Source: an uncultured Collinsella sp.
GTDB lineage: Bacteria; Actinomycetota; Coriobacteriia; Coriobacteriales; Coriobacteriaceae
DNA length: 22,306 nt
Direction of reading: 5' to 3'
Assembly (NCBI GenBank): GCA_900541715.1
Contig: UQLI01000033.1
Span: forward strand, 1-22,306
Positions 6,677 through 14,287 of this stretch are shown in pieces. A model generated the notes under the pieces. That model was given only the letters and a program-made list of their open reading frames with translations. It did no database searches and was not told the DNA's origin. Numbering within the stretch: the stretch's first letter is position 1; each line of letters begins with the position of its first letter. Position numbers and translations under genes: made by a program.

Positions 6677-8926
6677 ATGTCCAAGGGAGTCCACGTGGCA
6701 CACAACAAGCTGGAGGCAAGCCCCCAAGACCAGCGTAGTCAAGGCGGACATGGAGCCATTCCCCTCTCCGCTGGCATGCTACTCGTAACGCTCGGCGTCG
6801 TATACGGCGACATCGGCACGAGCCCCATGTATACCATGAAATCAATCGTCGCCAACAACGGCGGCATCGGTACCGTCAGCGAGGACATGATCCTGGGCGC
6901 GCTCTCGCTCGTCATCTGGACCATGACACTCGTGACCACGGTCAAGTACGTGGTAATCGCCATGAAGGCCGACAACCATAACGAAGGCGGCATCTTCGCC
7001 CTGTTCAGTCTTGTGCGCAAGGTGGCGCCGTGGCTGATTCTCCCCGCCATGATCGGCGGCGCGGCGCTGCTCGCCGACGGCATCCTCACCCCCGCGGTCA
7101 CGGTTACCACGGCCATCGAGGGCTTGCGCACCATCGAGTGGGGCCACGCGCTTTTGGGCGACGGCCAGACCAATGTGATCATCATCACCATCATCATTAT
7201 CTGCGGTCTGTTTGCCATGCAGCGCGCCGGCACCTCGTCAATCGGCAAGCTGTTCGGCCCGCTTATGACGCTATGGTTCCTGTTCCTGGCGGGCGCCGGC
7301 CTGTTCAACATGCTCGGCAACCTGTCCATCCTGCGCGCCCTCAACCCCATCCGCGGCATCATGTTCCTGTTCTCGCCCATCAACCACTCGGGCATCATGG
7401 TGCTCGGCTTCGTCTTCCTGTCGACGACCGGCGCCGAGGCACTCTATTCGGACATGGGTCACGTGGGCAAAGCTAACATTTACGCATCCTGGCCGTTTGT
7501 TAAGGCGGCCCTTATCTTTAACTATCTGGGTCAGGGCGCCTGGCTGCTCGCCAACAACTCCAATCCCCAGATGCTCGCGATGGATATCGTCAACCCGTTC
7601 TATATGATGCTTCCCGAGCCCCTGCGCCCCTTTGCCATCGTGCTTTCGGCCGTGGCGGCCATCATCGCCTCGCAGGCGCTCATCACCGGCTCGTTCTCGC
7701 TGGTATCCGAGGCAACGCGCCTCAACCTTATGCCGCACTTGCGCATCCACTACCCCAGCGACACCAAGGGCCAGCTCTATATTCCGCTCGTCAACAACAT
7801 CATGTGGGTCGGTTGCATCTTCATCGTGCTGCTGTTCCAAAACTCCGAGCGCATGGAGAGCGCCTATGGCCTCGCCATCACCGTGACCATGCTCATGACC
7901 ACCACACTGCTGACGAGCTACATCGCCGGCATCCTCAAGCACAAGCTGGGCGCCTGCGTCTTCGCCCTGCTCTTTGGTGCCATTGAGCTGTGCTTCTTCG
8001 CCTCGTGCCTCACCATGTTCTTTGACGGCGGCTATGTGATGATCTTCTTGGCCGCACTGCTGTTTGGCCTTATGTATGTGTGGCGTCGCGGCACCGCCAT
8101 CGAGCGCACGCAGACGATTCTGCTGCCCGTCTCCAAGTACATCGACCAGCTCAATCGCCTGCGCAATGACGAGACCTATCCCGTGCTCGCCGACAATCTG
8201 GTGTTCCTCACCAACAGCCCCGACCCGCTCACGCTCGACCGAGACGTGCTCTATTCCATCCTGGACAAGCATCCCAAGCGCGCCAAGGCATACTGGTTCA
8301 TCAACGTGCACGTTACCGACGAGCCCTATACGCACGAGTATTCCGTCGAGACCTTTGGCACGGACTTTTTGTTCCGCGTGCGCTTGGACCTGGGTTTTAA
8401 GGTCAATCAGCGCATCAACGCCTACCTGCGCCAGATCGTTGGCGACCTGATGGCATCGGGTGAGTTGCCGCCGCAGCATCACACCTACTCCATCTACGAA
8501 ACACGCGGCAACGTGGGCGACTTCCGTTTTTGCATGCTGCGCAAGATGCTTGCCCCCGAAACGGACATCAACCGCAACGACCATCGCGTCATGGCCATCA
8601 AGTACGCCGTCCGCCGCGCCTGCGGAAGCCCGGCACGTTGGTACGGTCTCGAGAACTCGGCCATCATCATCGAGTACGTGCCGCTGTTTGCCCGCATGCG
8701 CCCGGCCGTTAAGCTCGTGCGTACCCAGGTGCCGCTCGAGGTTCAGATCGAAGAGGCCGAGGAAATGGAAGTCGACATCTTCTCGGACGACTTGGTCAAC
8801 GGCAACGAGGCCGGCAAGAGCATGAACGTCGATCCCACCGAGCTGCTCGAGAGCGTCGCCGATACGCCCGAGCAACAGCAACTCGACGGCCTCGAGAGCA
8901 CCCAGCTCAACGACGCCAACTTTTAG
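6677..8926 (+). CDS. kup: Kup-family potassium uptake protein
   Basis: 749 residues from the ATG at 6677. A GTG at 6695 has an equally good ribosome binding site (AAGGGAG at five bases), so the true protein may be 743 residues. The family signature GVVYGDIGTSPMYT lies near residue 40 at the first membrane helix. Other Kup hallmarks follow: NHNEGGIFALFSLVRK, ADGILTPAVTVTTAIEG, STTGAEALYSDMGHVG, FNYLGQGAWLL and GSFSLVSEATRLNLMPH. About 12 helices are followed by a soluble C-terminal region with Kup-like RGNVGDFRFCMLRKML. Kup proteins are K+/H+ symporters in the cytoplasmic membrane. Compared with E. coli Kup (622 residues) this protein has an extra acidic tail of about 60 residues (EEAEEMEVDIFSDDLVNGNE onward) that belongs to no motif I know. 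A terminator follows. Confidence 0.96.
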   Translation: MSKGVHVAHNKLEASPQDQRSQGGHGAIPLSAGMLLVTLGVVYGDIGTSPMYTMKSIVANNGGIGTVSEDMILGALSLVIWTMTLVTTVKYVVIAMKADNHNEGGIFALFSLVRKVAPWLILPAMIGGAALLADGILTPAVTVTTAIEGLRTIEWGHALLGDGQTNVIIITIIIICGLFAMQRAGTSSIGKLFGPLMTLWFLFLAGAGLFNMLGNLSILRALNPIRGIMFLFSPINHSGIMVLGFVFLSTTGAEALYSDMGHVGKANIYASWPFVKAALIFNYLGQGAWLLANNSNPQMLAMDIVNPFYMMLPEPLRPFAIVLSAVAAIIASQALITGSFSLVSEATRLNLMPHLRIHYPSDTKGQLYIPLVNNIMWVGCIFIVLLFQNSERMESAYGLAITVTMLMTTTLLTSYIAGILKHKLGACVFALLFGAIELCFFASCLTMFFDGGYVMIFLAALLFGLMYVWRRGTAIERTQTILLPVSKYIDQLNRLRNDETYPVLADNLVFLTNSPDPLTLDRDVLYSILDKHPKRAKAYWFINVHVTDEPYTHEYSVETFGTDFLFRVRLDLGFKVNQRINAYLRQIVGDLMASGELPPQHHTYSIYETRGNVGDFRFCMLRKMLAPETDINRNDHRVMAIKYAVRRACGSPARWYGLENSAIIIEYVPLFARMRPAVKLVRTQVPLEVQIEEAEEMEVDIFSDDLVNGNEAGKSMNVDPTELLESVADTPEQQQLDGLESTQLNDANF

Positions 8927-8946
8927 CGACGTCATAAATCAACGAC

Positions 8947-8984
8947 AGCGGCCCTGCACCTCACGAGAGACGCAGGGCCGCTTT
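8947..8984 (+). terminator. Intrinsic terminator after kup
   Basis: An 11-bp perfect stem (AGCGGCCCTGC with GCAGGGCCGCT) around a 14-base loop, then TT and a T-containing tail. It begins 21 bp after the kup stop and separates kup from the convergent bile salt hydrolase gene. Confidence 0.85.
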
Positions 8985-9005
8985 GCATTGCAGTAAAGCT
9001 AACGG

Positions 9006-9971
9006 CTACGAACGACGCGGCTCGGGAACCACGAGCCTATCGGGGCTTGCGCCCTCGGCATCCATCAGGCTCACGTAGCGAATCGACGGATCATCATACA
9101 TCGCGTAGTAATAATTGCCCGTGCGCGCGCTAAAGCATCCGGTGTAGATAGTCTTCTCGAACTTGCCATCGCCCATCCTGGACGCCCCCTCAATCATCAC
9201 CACGCCCTCAAGTGAACGGAACATGCGGACGACGTTTTCGGTCTCGCTCTCCTTTTGCGGGTAATTGGCATTGAGGTACGCCGCCTTTACAAAACGGCTC
9301 GGCGAATAGCAGTCACCCGGAATACCGCGCATGCCGGCGCCCGCGCCATAGGGCTTGAGCTCGGCGCCACGCCATGTCGCCGTCTGCGGAAAATCACTTG
9401 TGGCCGTGATATAGGTGCGCAGGTTTTCCATGTGCCACGGGAAGGTGGGCTGATTGGCAAGGGTGTCGACCGGATCGTCGTATACATGCAGGCCGTCAGC
9501 CATCATCTCGACCACGATGCTACGCTGGCTGTCGCCGATAATCCAATGGAGCAGCGACACGCCCAGCCCCTCTCCGGCAGATTTGGCGACAATCACCGTA
9601 TCGCGCAGCGCAGCCTCGACCTCGTCGACCGTCGAGAACGTCGCTGCCACCCACAGGGGAAACTCATAGGCCGCGATATTGGTCTTTCCATCAACCGGTC
9701 CCTCGGCATACTCGGCATAACCCGGGAAATTGAGGCCCGCCACGGCGAGGCCCGCATCGTTGCCGCAATCGAAGAACATAGGGTAGTTCTTGTAATCGAT
9801 GCACATACCGATCACCGCGTGTGCCGCTGTCGCGTCGTCGATAAACGAATATGGAATGTGAAACCCGCGCGGCATCACGCGAACCTGTTGGCCGTAGTCA
9901 AAGCTCCAGTCGAGGTTGCGTCCCAGATACATGTGGCCGGAATCATCGGTAAATCGAATACTCGTGCACAT
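9006..9971 (-). CDS. bsh: Choloylglycine (bile salt) hydrolase
   Basis: 321 residues. The start must be the ATG at 9971: AGGAGG precedes it by four bases and it makes Cys the second residue, which becomes the N-terminal nucleophile after Met removal. The frame extends upstream to 10034 but that would bury the nucleophile. Catalytic residues of the family are all visible: Cys2, Arg18 and Asp21 (GRNLDW), Asn81 (AGLNFPGY), Asn173 (LANQPTF) and Arg226 (GDCYSPSRF). The enzyme hydrolyses the amide bond of glycine- or taurine-conjugated bile acids in the cytoplasm. Penicillin V acylases share the fold, but the AGLNFPGYAEY segment fits bile salt hydrolases better. It is transcribed alone: a terminator separates it from the gene upstream. 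It is the best ecological marker of a gut habitat here. Confidence 0.93.
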   Translation of the reverse strand: MCTSIRFTDDSGHMYLGRNLDWSFDYGQQVRVMPRGFHIPYSFIDDATAAHAVIGMCIDYKNYPMFFDCGNDAGLAVAGLNFPGYAEYAEGPVDGKTNIAAYEFPLWVAATFSTVDEVEAALRDTVIVAKSAGEGLGVSLLHWIIGDSQRSIVVEMMADGLHVYDDPVDTLANQPTFPWHMENLRTYITATSDFPQTATWRGAELKPYGAGAGMRGIPGDCYSPSRFVKAAYLNANYPQKESETENVVRMFRSLEGVVMIEGASRMGDGKFEKTIYTGCFSARTGNYYYAMYDDPSIRYVSLMDAEGASPDRLVVPEPRRS

Positions 9972-10030
9972 AGCGCCTCCTAGCCTTACGTTCTTGCTAA
10001 GCTTATTGTCACCAAACAAAAAGGCGCTAA

Positions 10031-10071
10031 ACACAAAAGCCCGGACATGACAACAACGTCATACCCGGGCT
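10031..10071 (-). terminator. Intrinsic terminator after the second deformylase-like gene
   Basis: Read on the minus strand, AGCCCGG pairs with CCGGGCT and an inner ATGAC/GTCAT stem extends it; TTTTGTGTTT follows. It lies about 36 bp after the stop at 10107 and before the bile salt hydrolase start, so the two minus-strand genes are separate units. Confidence 0.8.
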
Positions 10072-10106
10072 CAAAGACCGCAAATTCGGTCCCCAATTGA
10101 ACCGCT

Positions 10107-10526
10107 CTAGACGAGTTTGCCTAAGCAGTGATCAATCATGTGTTGAATCATTTGAGCCTCGAAGCCCACAAAGTCCTGCTTGCGCTCGCGCATCTTGCCG
10201 TCGACGATCTGGTCAAAGGCAACCTTGCACTTGATGTAGCGCGTGGACTTGGTGACCTCCTCGTACGTCAGGCAGCTCTCCTCCATCTTGCTGGCGCCCA
10301 GACCAAACACCAGACGGGGGTTGTAGAGCACATGGGGCTCGCCGGCATCGTCCAGGTAGACGCAGACCTTCTTGGTGACGCCAATCTGGTTGGCGGCAAG
10401 GCAGCCGGCATCGTCGAGCGACTTGATGGTATCGATCAGGTCCTGTGCCACCGACTCGTCCTCGACGGTCGCGACCTCGCAACGCTGGGACAGAATAGCC
10501 TCGTCGTGGCAGAGCTCTTTAATCAT
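10107..10526 (-). CDS. Degenerate peptide deformylase-like protein (catalytic Glu replaced by Met)
   Basis: 139 residues from the ATG at 10526, preceded by GGAGG; a second ATG at 10538 overlaps that ribosome binding site and is less likely. Motif I keeps the Gln (LAANQIG, Gln47). Motif II is ESCLT (83-87) instead of EGCLS, with the metal-ligand Cys85 kept. Motif III is HMIDH (129-133): both metal-binding His remain, but the general-base Glu of HExxH is Met130. Metal binding may survive while classical deformylase chemistry is unlikely. The overall match with the protein at 2481-2891 (MIK start, QDLIDT, YNP at 68-70, same Cys number) shows they are paralogues. It is divergent from the purine permease gene with a 193-bp gap. 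A role other than deformylation is inferred. Confidence 0.78.
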   Translation of the reverse strand: MIKELCHDEAILSQRCEVATVEDESVAQDLIDTIKSLDDAGCLAANQIGVTKKVCVYLDDAGEPHVLYNPRLVFGLGASKMEESCLTYEEVTKSTRYIKCKVAFDQIVDGKMRERKQDFVGFEAQMIQHMIDHCLGKLV

Positions 10527-10719
10527 ACGTTCCTCCATAGGGGTCGTTGTAACTGCTTAAGTATACGGTACCCACACATTTTCATACGGAAAATACCGCC
10601 CGTCCGCTACAAAGCGCCGAACATCAACATGTGAGGAACAGCAAGGTTGTAAAGGCGATATAGTGAGTGAGTTCGTGTCAATCGGCCTAAACTCGGGGCC
10701 GAACAAGGAAAGGGTATGC

Positions 10720-12033
10720 ATGGACGAACTATTTCACGTCAGCGAGCGCAAGTCCACAATCGGGACCGAACTTCGCGCTGGACTGACAACGTTCCTGGCA
10801 ATGGCCTACATCATTGCCGTCAACCCCGCAGTGCTCTCGGGCGCTGGCATCGATGCGGGAGCGCTCGCCTGCGCCACCTGCCTGGGCGCCGGCATCATGA
10901 CCATCTGCATGGGCATCTTCGCCAACCGCCCGCTCGCCTGCGCTTCGGGCCTGGGCATCAACGCCATGATCGCGGGCATCGCCACCACCATGTGCGGCGG
11001 TGACTGGCACGTGGCCATGAGCGTTATCTTCCTCGAGGGTATCGTCATCTTGCTGCTCGTCCTGTGCGGCCTGCGCGAGGCCATTATGGACGCCATCCCC
11101 GTGGTCCTGCGCCACGCCATCTCGGTTGGCTTGGGCCTGTTCATCGCCATGATCGGCCTGTGCGACGCCGGCATCATCACCGCTGGCGCCGGTACGCTCG
11201 TCGGCCTGGGCAACATCGCCTCCCCCACCTTTATCGTCGGTATCATCTCCATCATCGTGACGGTTGCCTTGGCTTCCCGCAACGTGCCGGGCTCGCTGCT
11301 CATCGGCATCATCGTCGCCGTTATCGCCGGCATCCCGCTGGGCGTCACCCACGCCCCCGAGGGCCTCATCGCACCGCTCGACTTCTCGACCTTTGGTGCC
11401 CCGTTTGCCAGCACCGCCGACGGCAACATGGCCATCGTGAAGGTTCTGACCGACCCGATGCTGCTCGTCGTTGCCTTCTCGCTGCTCATGAGTGACTTCT
11501 TCGACACCATGGGCACCGCGATGGCCGTCGCCAAGCAGGGCGAGTTCTTGACCGAGGACGGCAATGTCGAGGACATCCGTCCCATCCTGGTCGTCGACTC
11601 CGTGGCCGCTGCTGCCGGTGGCTTTATGGGCGTCTCCTCCATCACCACCTTCGTCGAGTCCACCTCTGGCGCTGCCGACGGTGGCCGCACGGGTCTCACC
11701 TCCGTCACCACCGGCGTGCTGTTCATTCTCGCCGCGTTCTTCTCCCCCATCGTCACCATCGTTTCCAGCGCCGCTACCTGCGGTGCTCTGGTCTACGTCG
11801 GCTACCTCATGATGAGCGAGGCCTTCGAGATCGACTGGTCCGACGTGTCGCAGGGTTTCCCGGCGTTTATGATTGTCGCCGGCGTGCCCTTTACCTACTC
11901 CATCTCTGCCGGCATTGGTCTGGGCTTTATCGCCTACGTGATCGTCGCGCTCTTTAAGGGCGAGGCCTCCAAGATCAAGCCGCTCATGTGGATCGCAGCC
12001 CTCGCCTTCCTCGTCTACTTCTTTGTAGCGTAG
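10720..12033 (+). CDS. NCS2-family purine permease, AzgA-like
   Basis: 437 residues from the ATG at 10720 (AAGGAAAGGG upstream). An in-frame GTG at 10663 would add 19 residues but overlaps a -10-like TATAGT (10659-10664). The N-terminal FHVSERKSTIGTELRAGLTTFLAMAYIIAVNPAVLS is the hallmark of the AzgA/PbuG/PbuO branch of NCS2, which takes up adenine, guanine or hypoxanthine with protons. Further conserved pieces are the GLGINAMIA loop, LLMSDFFDTMGTAMAVAKQ and GVSSITTFVESTSGAADGGRTGLTS. About 14 membrane segments fit. No purine riboswitch was recognised in the 193-bp gap upstream. Its last codons and terminator are repeated 2050 bp downstream (see 14039-14083). Confidence 0.93.
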   Translation: MDELFHVSERKSTIGTELRAGLTTFLAMAYIIAVNPAVLSGAGIDAGALACATCLGAGIMTICMGIFANRPLACASGLGINAMIAGIATTMCGGDWHVAMSVIFLEGIVILLLVLCGLREAIMDAIPVVLRHAISVGLGLFIAMIGLCDAGIITAGAGTLVGLGNIASPTFIVGIISIIVTVALASRNVPGSLLIGIIVAVIAGIPLGVTHAPEGLIAPLDFSTFGAPFASTADGNMAIVKVLTDPMLLVVAFSLLMSDFFDTMGTAMAVAKQGEFLTEDGNVEDIRPILVVDSVAAAAGGFMGVSSITTFVESTSGAADGGRTGLTSVTTGVLFILAAFFSPIVTIVSSAATCGALVYVGYLMMSEAFEIDWSDVSQGFPAFMIVAGVPFTYSISAGIGLGFIAYVIVALFKGEASKIKPLMWIAALAFLVYFFVA

Positions 12034-12060
12034 CGGCAAAGCTGCCAAAGCAGAACACCA

Positions 12061-12100
12061 AAGCGCGGAGTCGCATCGAGCGGCTCCGCGCTTTTCTTTT
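12061..12100 (+). terminator. Intrinsic terminator after the purine permease
   Basis: AAGCGCGGAG pairs perfectly with CTCCGCGCTT, extended by GTCGC/GCGGC, then CTTTTCTTTT. It is part of the duplicated unit; its copy is at 14111-14148. Confidence 0.92.
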
Positions 12101-12150
12101 AAAGCCAGGCAACGCACGGACGCGCGATGTTTTGTTTCCCAAGTTTTGGA

Positions 12151-12182
12151 CATTTTGCCCTCCAAACGGCACTACCGCCGGC
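12151..12182 (+). promoter_or_regulatory. Conserved 32-bp upstream element of the surface-protein gene, copy 1
   Basis: These 32 bases, starting CATTTTGCCCTCC and ending CTACCGCCGGC, are identical at 14198-14229 although the DNA on both sides has drifted. The element ends 58 bp before the start codon in each copy. A promoter or operator function is inferred; no clear -35/-10 pair is recognised. Confidence 0.4.
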
Positions 12183-12240
12183 TACATCCTGCAGATATGC
12201 TGAACTTAATCGCATAGGCCCTATGAGGATGGGAGTAACC

Positions 12241-14016
12241 ATGGCCGCCTTGTTCACGACCCCCAAGCGCAATGACAAAACCTCTGGAGCCCATTTTGTC
12301 GAGCCCGACGTGCGCCGTCGCACGCTGCTCGCACACGGCAGTTGGCGCCGCGTGACACGTCGCATCGTCGTGGGCGCCGTATGCGCGCTTACGGTGAGCT
12401 CGCTGCTCATGCCGAGCGTCTCGCTCGCGGCCGAGCGGGTCAACGTCGGCGACACCTGGTATGAAGCTGGCGCCGCGGTAGGCGACGAGGCGGGCACCTG
12501 GGCCTGGGACGGCGCCGACGACATGAAGCTCAACGGCTATAACGGCGGTGCAATCGAGGCCGAGGGCAAGCTCAATGTCAATTACTCGGGCAACAACACC
12601 GTCGCCAACGACAGCGGCTGCGGAATCTCGGTTACGAAAGACACAGACGGAAACGCCGAGCTCAACATCCAGGGCGACGCGTCCAGCACGCTCAACGTGA
12701 CATCTTCTAGCGACGCCATCTGGTCCGAAGGCGACATCAACATCGACGAGGCCGGCACCGTCAACGCCACGAGCGCTGAGGGCGACGCCATCGATGCCAA
12801 GGGCGGTCTCGCCATCAAGGGCTCGGGCAACGTCAATGCCACGGGCGAATCGAATGGTATCAGGGCACACGACGACATCACGATTGACAACAGCGGCACC
12901 ATCGCCGCCAAGGCTACCAGGAATCCGGGCATCAACGCTCATAATAGTCTCACCGTCAAGGGCGACGGCAAGGTCGAGGCAAGCTCTATCGAGGACAATG
13001 CGATTTGGGCCGACGGCAATATCGAGATTTCGGGCGGCAGCCAGGTCAAGGCGAACTCTGAGGAAGACAGCGCCGTCATTTCCACGTACAAGCTTACGGT
13101 CACGAACGCCTCCCTTAACGCAAGTGGTGCTAAATATGGCGTCCATGCCTTTGGGGTCGTTACATTCGATCACGCGACCGTGACGGTCCGTGCAAGCACG
13201 GGCGGCGGTTGGCAAACTATCGCTCTCATCACTGACGAGGACGACATCGTCATCAAGAACGGCTCGATCGTGGATACGTTCGCAGAAGGCCAGTTCTCGA
13301 CCGCAATCTTCACCAGAAACTACTACCCCAACGAAGCGGGTGGTCACATCTACATTAGTGACTCCGTTGTCAAGGCTATAGCCCGCTATGTCGAGTCCGG
13401 TAGCGACGGCCCCGATCACTACAGCAACGACCAAAGTGGCGCGGTCATTCCCGAGCATAGGGGCATGAACATCGGCATCTTTGCCCGGACCAAGGAGGGC
13501 ATCACGCCCGCGACCATCTCGATTGTCCGCAGTAAGGTCACAGCTGAGGGAGACACGGCGGCAATCTTCGCCCTTGCCGTGAGCGCGGACGGCGAGACAA
13601 TCGGCACCATCGAGATCGAAGGCGCTCCCATACAGACGCCCACAGGCGGCAAGATCATTGGCTATCGCAACAAGGAAGAACTCGATGACGGCATCTTCTA
13701 CGTGGTGGGTCAAACCATCGGCACGGGCGACGCTGTGATCGACTCCCCCTATAACGAAGCTGTCGCCAAGAGCACGGTCATCGCGCCTCCCGAGGAGATC
13801 AAACCCGAGGAGAAGCCAGGCGAGACCAAGCCCGAGGGTTCCAAGTCCGAGGGCACGAAGACGACCAAGACCGTTGCAGTTGCAGCCACGGGAGCCAAGA
13901 TCGCCGGCAAACTCGCAGCAACCGGCGACGCCTCGAGCGCAGCCATCGTGGCAGCCGCCCTTGCGGGAACAGCCGCCATCGCCGCGGGCGCCGTGGTGAG
14001 CCGCAAGCGCTCGTAA
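12241..14016 (+). CDS. LAATG-anchored surface protein with beta-helix-type repeats (copy 1)
   Basis: 591 residues from the ATG at 12241 (GGGAG five bases upstream). A long N-region (about 40 residues, rich in Arg) leads to a hydrophobic signal segment (RIVVGAVCALTVSSLLMPSVSLAA) with likely cleavage after Ala64. Residues about 85-330 hold repeating units of about 22-26 residues of the form DAI-x-GDINID-GTVNATS, alternating with GGLAIKGSGNVNATG, typical of a right-handed beta-helix. The pattern recalls the Cthe_2159 carbohydrate-binding family, from memory only. A second region (about 330-500, HIYISDSVVKAIARYV) is conserved in copy 2. A Lys/Pro/Glu-rich wall-spanning linker precedes LAATG (558-562), a hydrophobic stretch and RKRS. 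LAxTG is the motif of class E sortases in Actinobacteria. The function is unknown; adhesion or glycan binding is inferred. Confidence 0.85.
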   Translation: MAALFTTPKRNDKTSGAHFVEPDVRRRTLLAHGSWRRVTRRIVVGAVCALTVSSLLMPSVSLAAERVNVGDTWYEAGAAVGDEAGTWAWDGADDMKLNGYNGGAIEAEGKLNVNYSGNNTVANDSGCGISVTKDTDGNAELNIQGDASSTLNVTSSSDAIWSEGDINIDEAGTVNATSAEGDAIDAKGGLAIKGSGNVNATGESNGIRAHDDITIDNSGTIAAKATRNPGINAHNSLTVKGDGKVEASSIEDNAIWADGNIEISGGSQVKANSEEDSAVISTYKLTVTNASLNASGAKYGVHAFGVVTFDHATVTVRASTGGGWQTIALITDEDDIVIKNGSIVDTFAEGQFSTAIFTRNYYPNEAGGHIYISDSVVKAIARYVESGSDGPDHYSNDQSGAVIPEHRGMNIGIFARTKEGITPATISIVRSKVTAEGDTAAIFALAVSADGETIGTIEIEGAPIQTPTGGKIIGYRNKEELDDGIFYVVGQTIGTGDAVIDSPYNEAVAKSTVIAPPEEIKPEEKPGETKPEGSKSEGTKTTKTVAVAATGAKIAGKLAATGDASSAAIVAAALAGTAAIAAGAVVSRKRS

Positions 14017-14038
14017 ACACTTTTTCGCACGGGACGGG

Positions 14039-14083
14039 TGGATCGCGGCCCTTGCCTTCCTCGTCTACTTCTTCGTAGCGTAA
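14039..14083 (+). pseudogene. Relic of the purine permease 3' end
   Basis: These 45 bases translate as WIAALAFLVYFFVA plus stop, the same 14 residues that end the permease at 12033. The changes are third-position ones (GCA/GCG, CTC/CTT, TTT/TTC) and TAG to TAA at the stop. There is no start codon or ribosome binding site; it is a scar of the duplication. Confidence 0.9.
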
Positions 14084-14110
14084 GGGCAAGGCTGCAAAAG
14101 CTGAACAATA

Positions 14111-14148
14111 AAGCGCGGAGTCGCCATGCGGCCCCGCGCTTTTCTTTT
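14111..14148 (+). terminator. Duplicated intrinsic terminator, now after surface-protein copy 1
   Basis: AAGCGCGG pairs with CCGCGCTT, with an inner GTCGC/GCGGC stem, followed by CTTTTAG after TTTTC. It is the copy of the permease terminator at 12061-12100 and presumably ends transcripts of the first surface-protein gene. Confidence 0.88.
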
Positions 14149-14197
14149 AGCGCCGGTCCCTGCGCCGGCGTGCGGCCTATTTCTCCCCCATTTTGGC

Positions 14198-14229
14198 CAT
14201 TTTGCCCTCCAAACGGCACTACCGCCGGC
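14198..14229 (+). promoter_or_regulatory. Conserved 32-bp upstream element, copy 2
   Basis: Identical to 12151-12182 and at the same distance from the start codon (58 bp). Sequence on both sides differs between the copies, which suggests selection on this block. Confidence 0.4.
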
Positions 14230-14287
14230 AACATCCAGCAGATACGCTGAATCTAGTCGTATAGGCCCTATGAGAACGGGAGCAACC

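Larger units (their letters stand above)
11988..14030 (+). repeat. Tandem duplication, copy 1 (permease tail + terminator + surface-protein gene)
   Basis: The unit starts at G11988 in the last codons of the purine permease and runs through its terminator, the 5' region and the whole first surface-protein gene to about 14030. Copy 2 matches it at an offset of about 2050 bp. Homology is seen by eye at both edges: TGGATCGC..GCCCT.GCC at the left, TCGCAC/GCGCAC after the stop codons at the right. The two copies have diverged in their centres. Confidence 0.85.

Noticed and set aside
7271..8935. Long minus-strand open frame (554 codons) opposite kup
   Set aside because: It is the antisense shadow of a clear Kup gene: high G+C codon use keeps the opposite frame open. 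The product is rich in His, Gln, Arg and Gly with no domain, and no ribosome binding site was found.
10539..10719. Possible purine riboswitch upstream of the AzgA-like permease
   Set aside because: None of the conserved purine-aptamer loops or junction bases could be found; only a -10-like TATAGT is visible.
10729..12165. Long minus-strand open frame (478 codons) opposite the purine permease
   Set aside because: Antisense shadow; low-complexity Asp/Gly/His-rich product, and it runs through the permease terminator.
12127..12240. Upstream in-frame extension of surface-protein copy 1 (similar extension at 14126-14287 for copy 2)
   Set aside because: The frame stays open but the upstream ATGs lack ribosome binding sites, and substitutions between the copies there do not favour third positions. 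Conservation is explained by the duplication and a regulatory block.
12172..13713. Long minus-strand open frame (513 codons) opposite surface-protein copy 1
   Set aside because: Antisense shadow of a gene with signal peptide, repeats and sorting signal in the plus frame; no ribosome binding site or recognisable domain.
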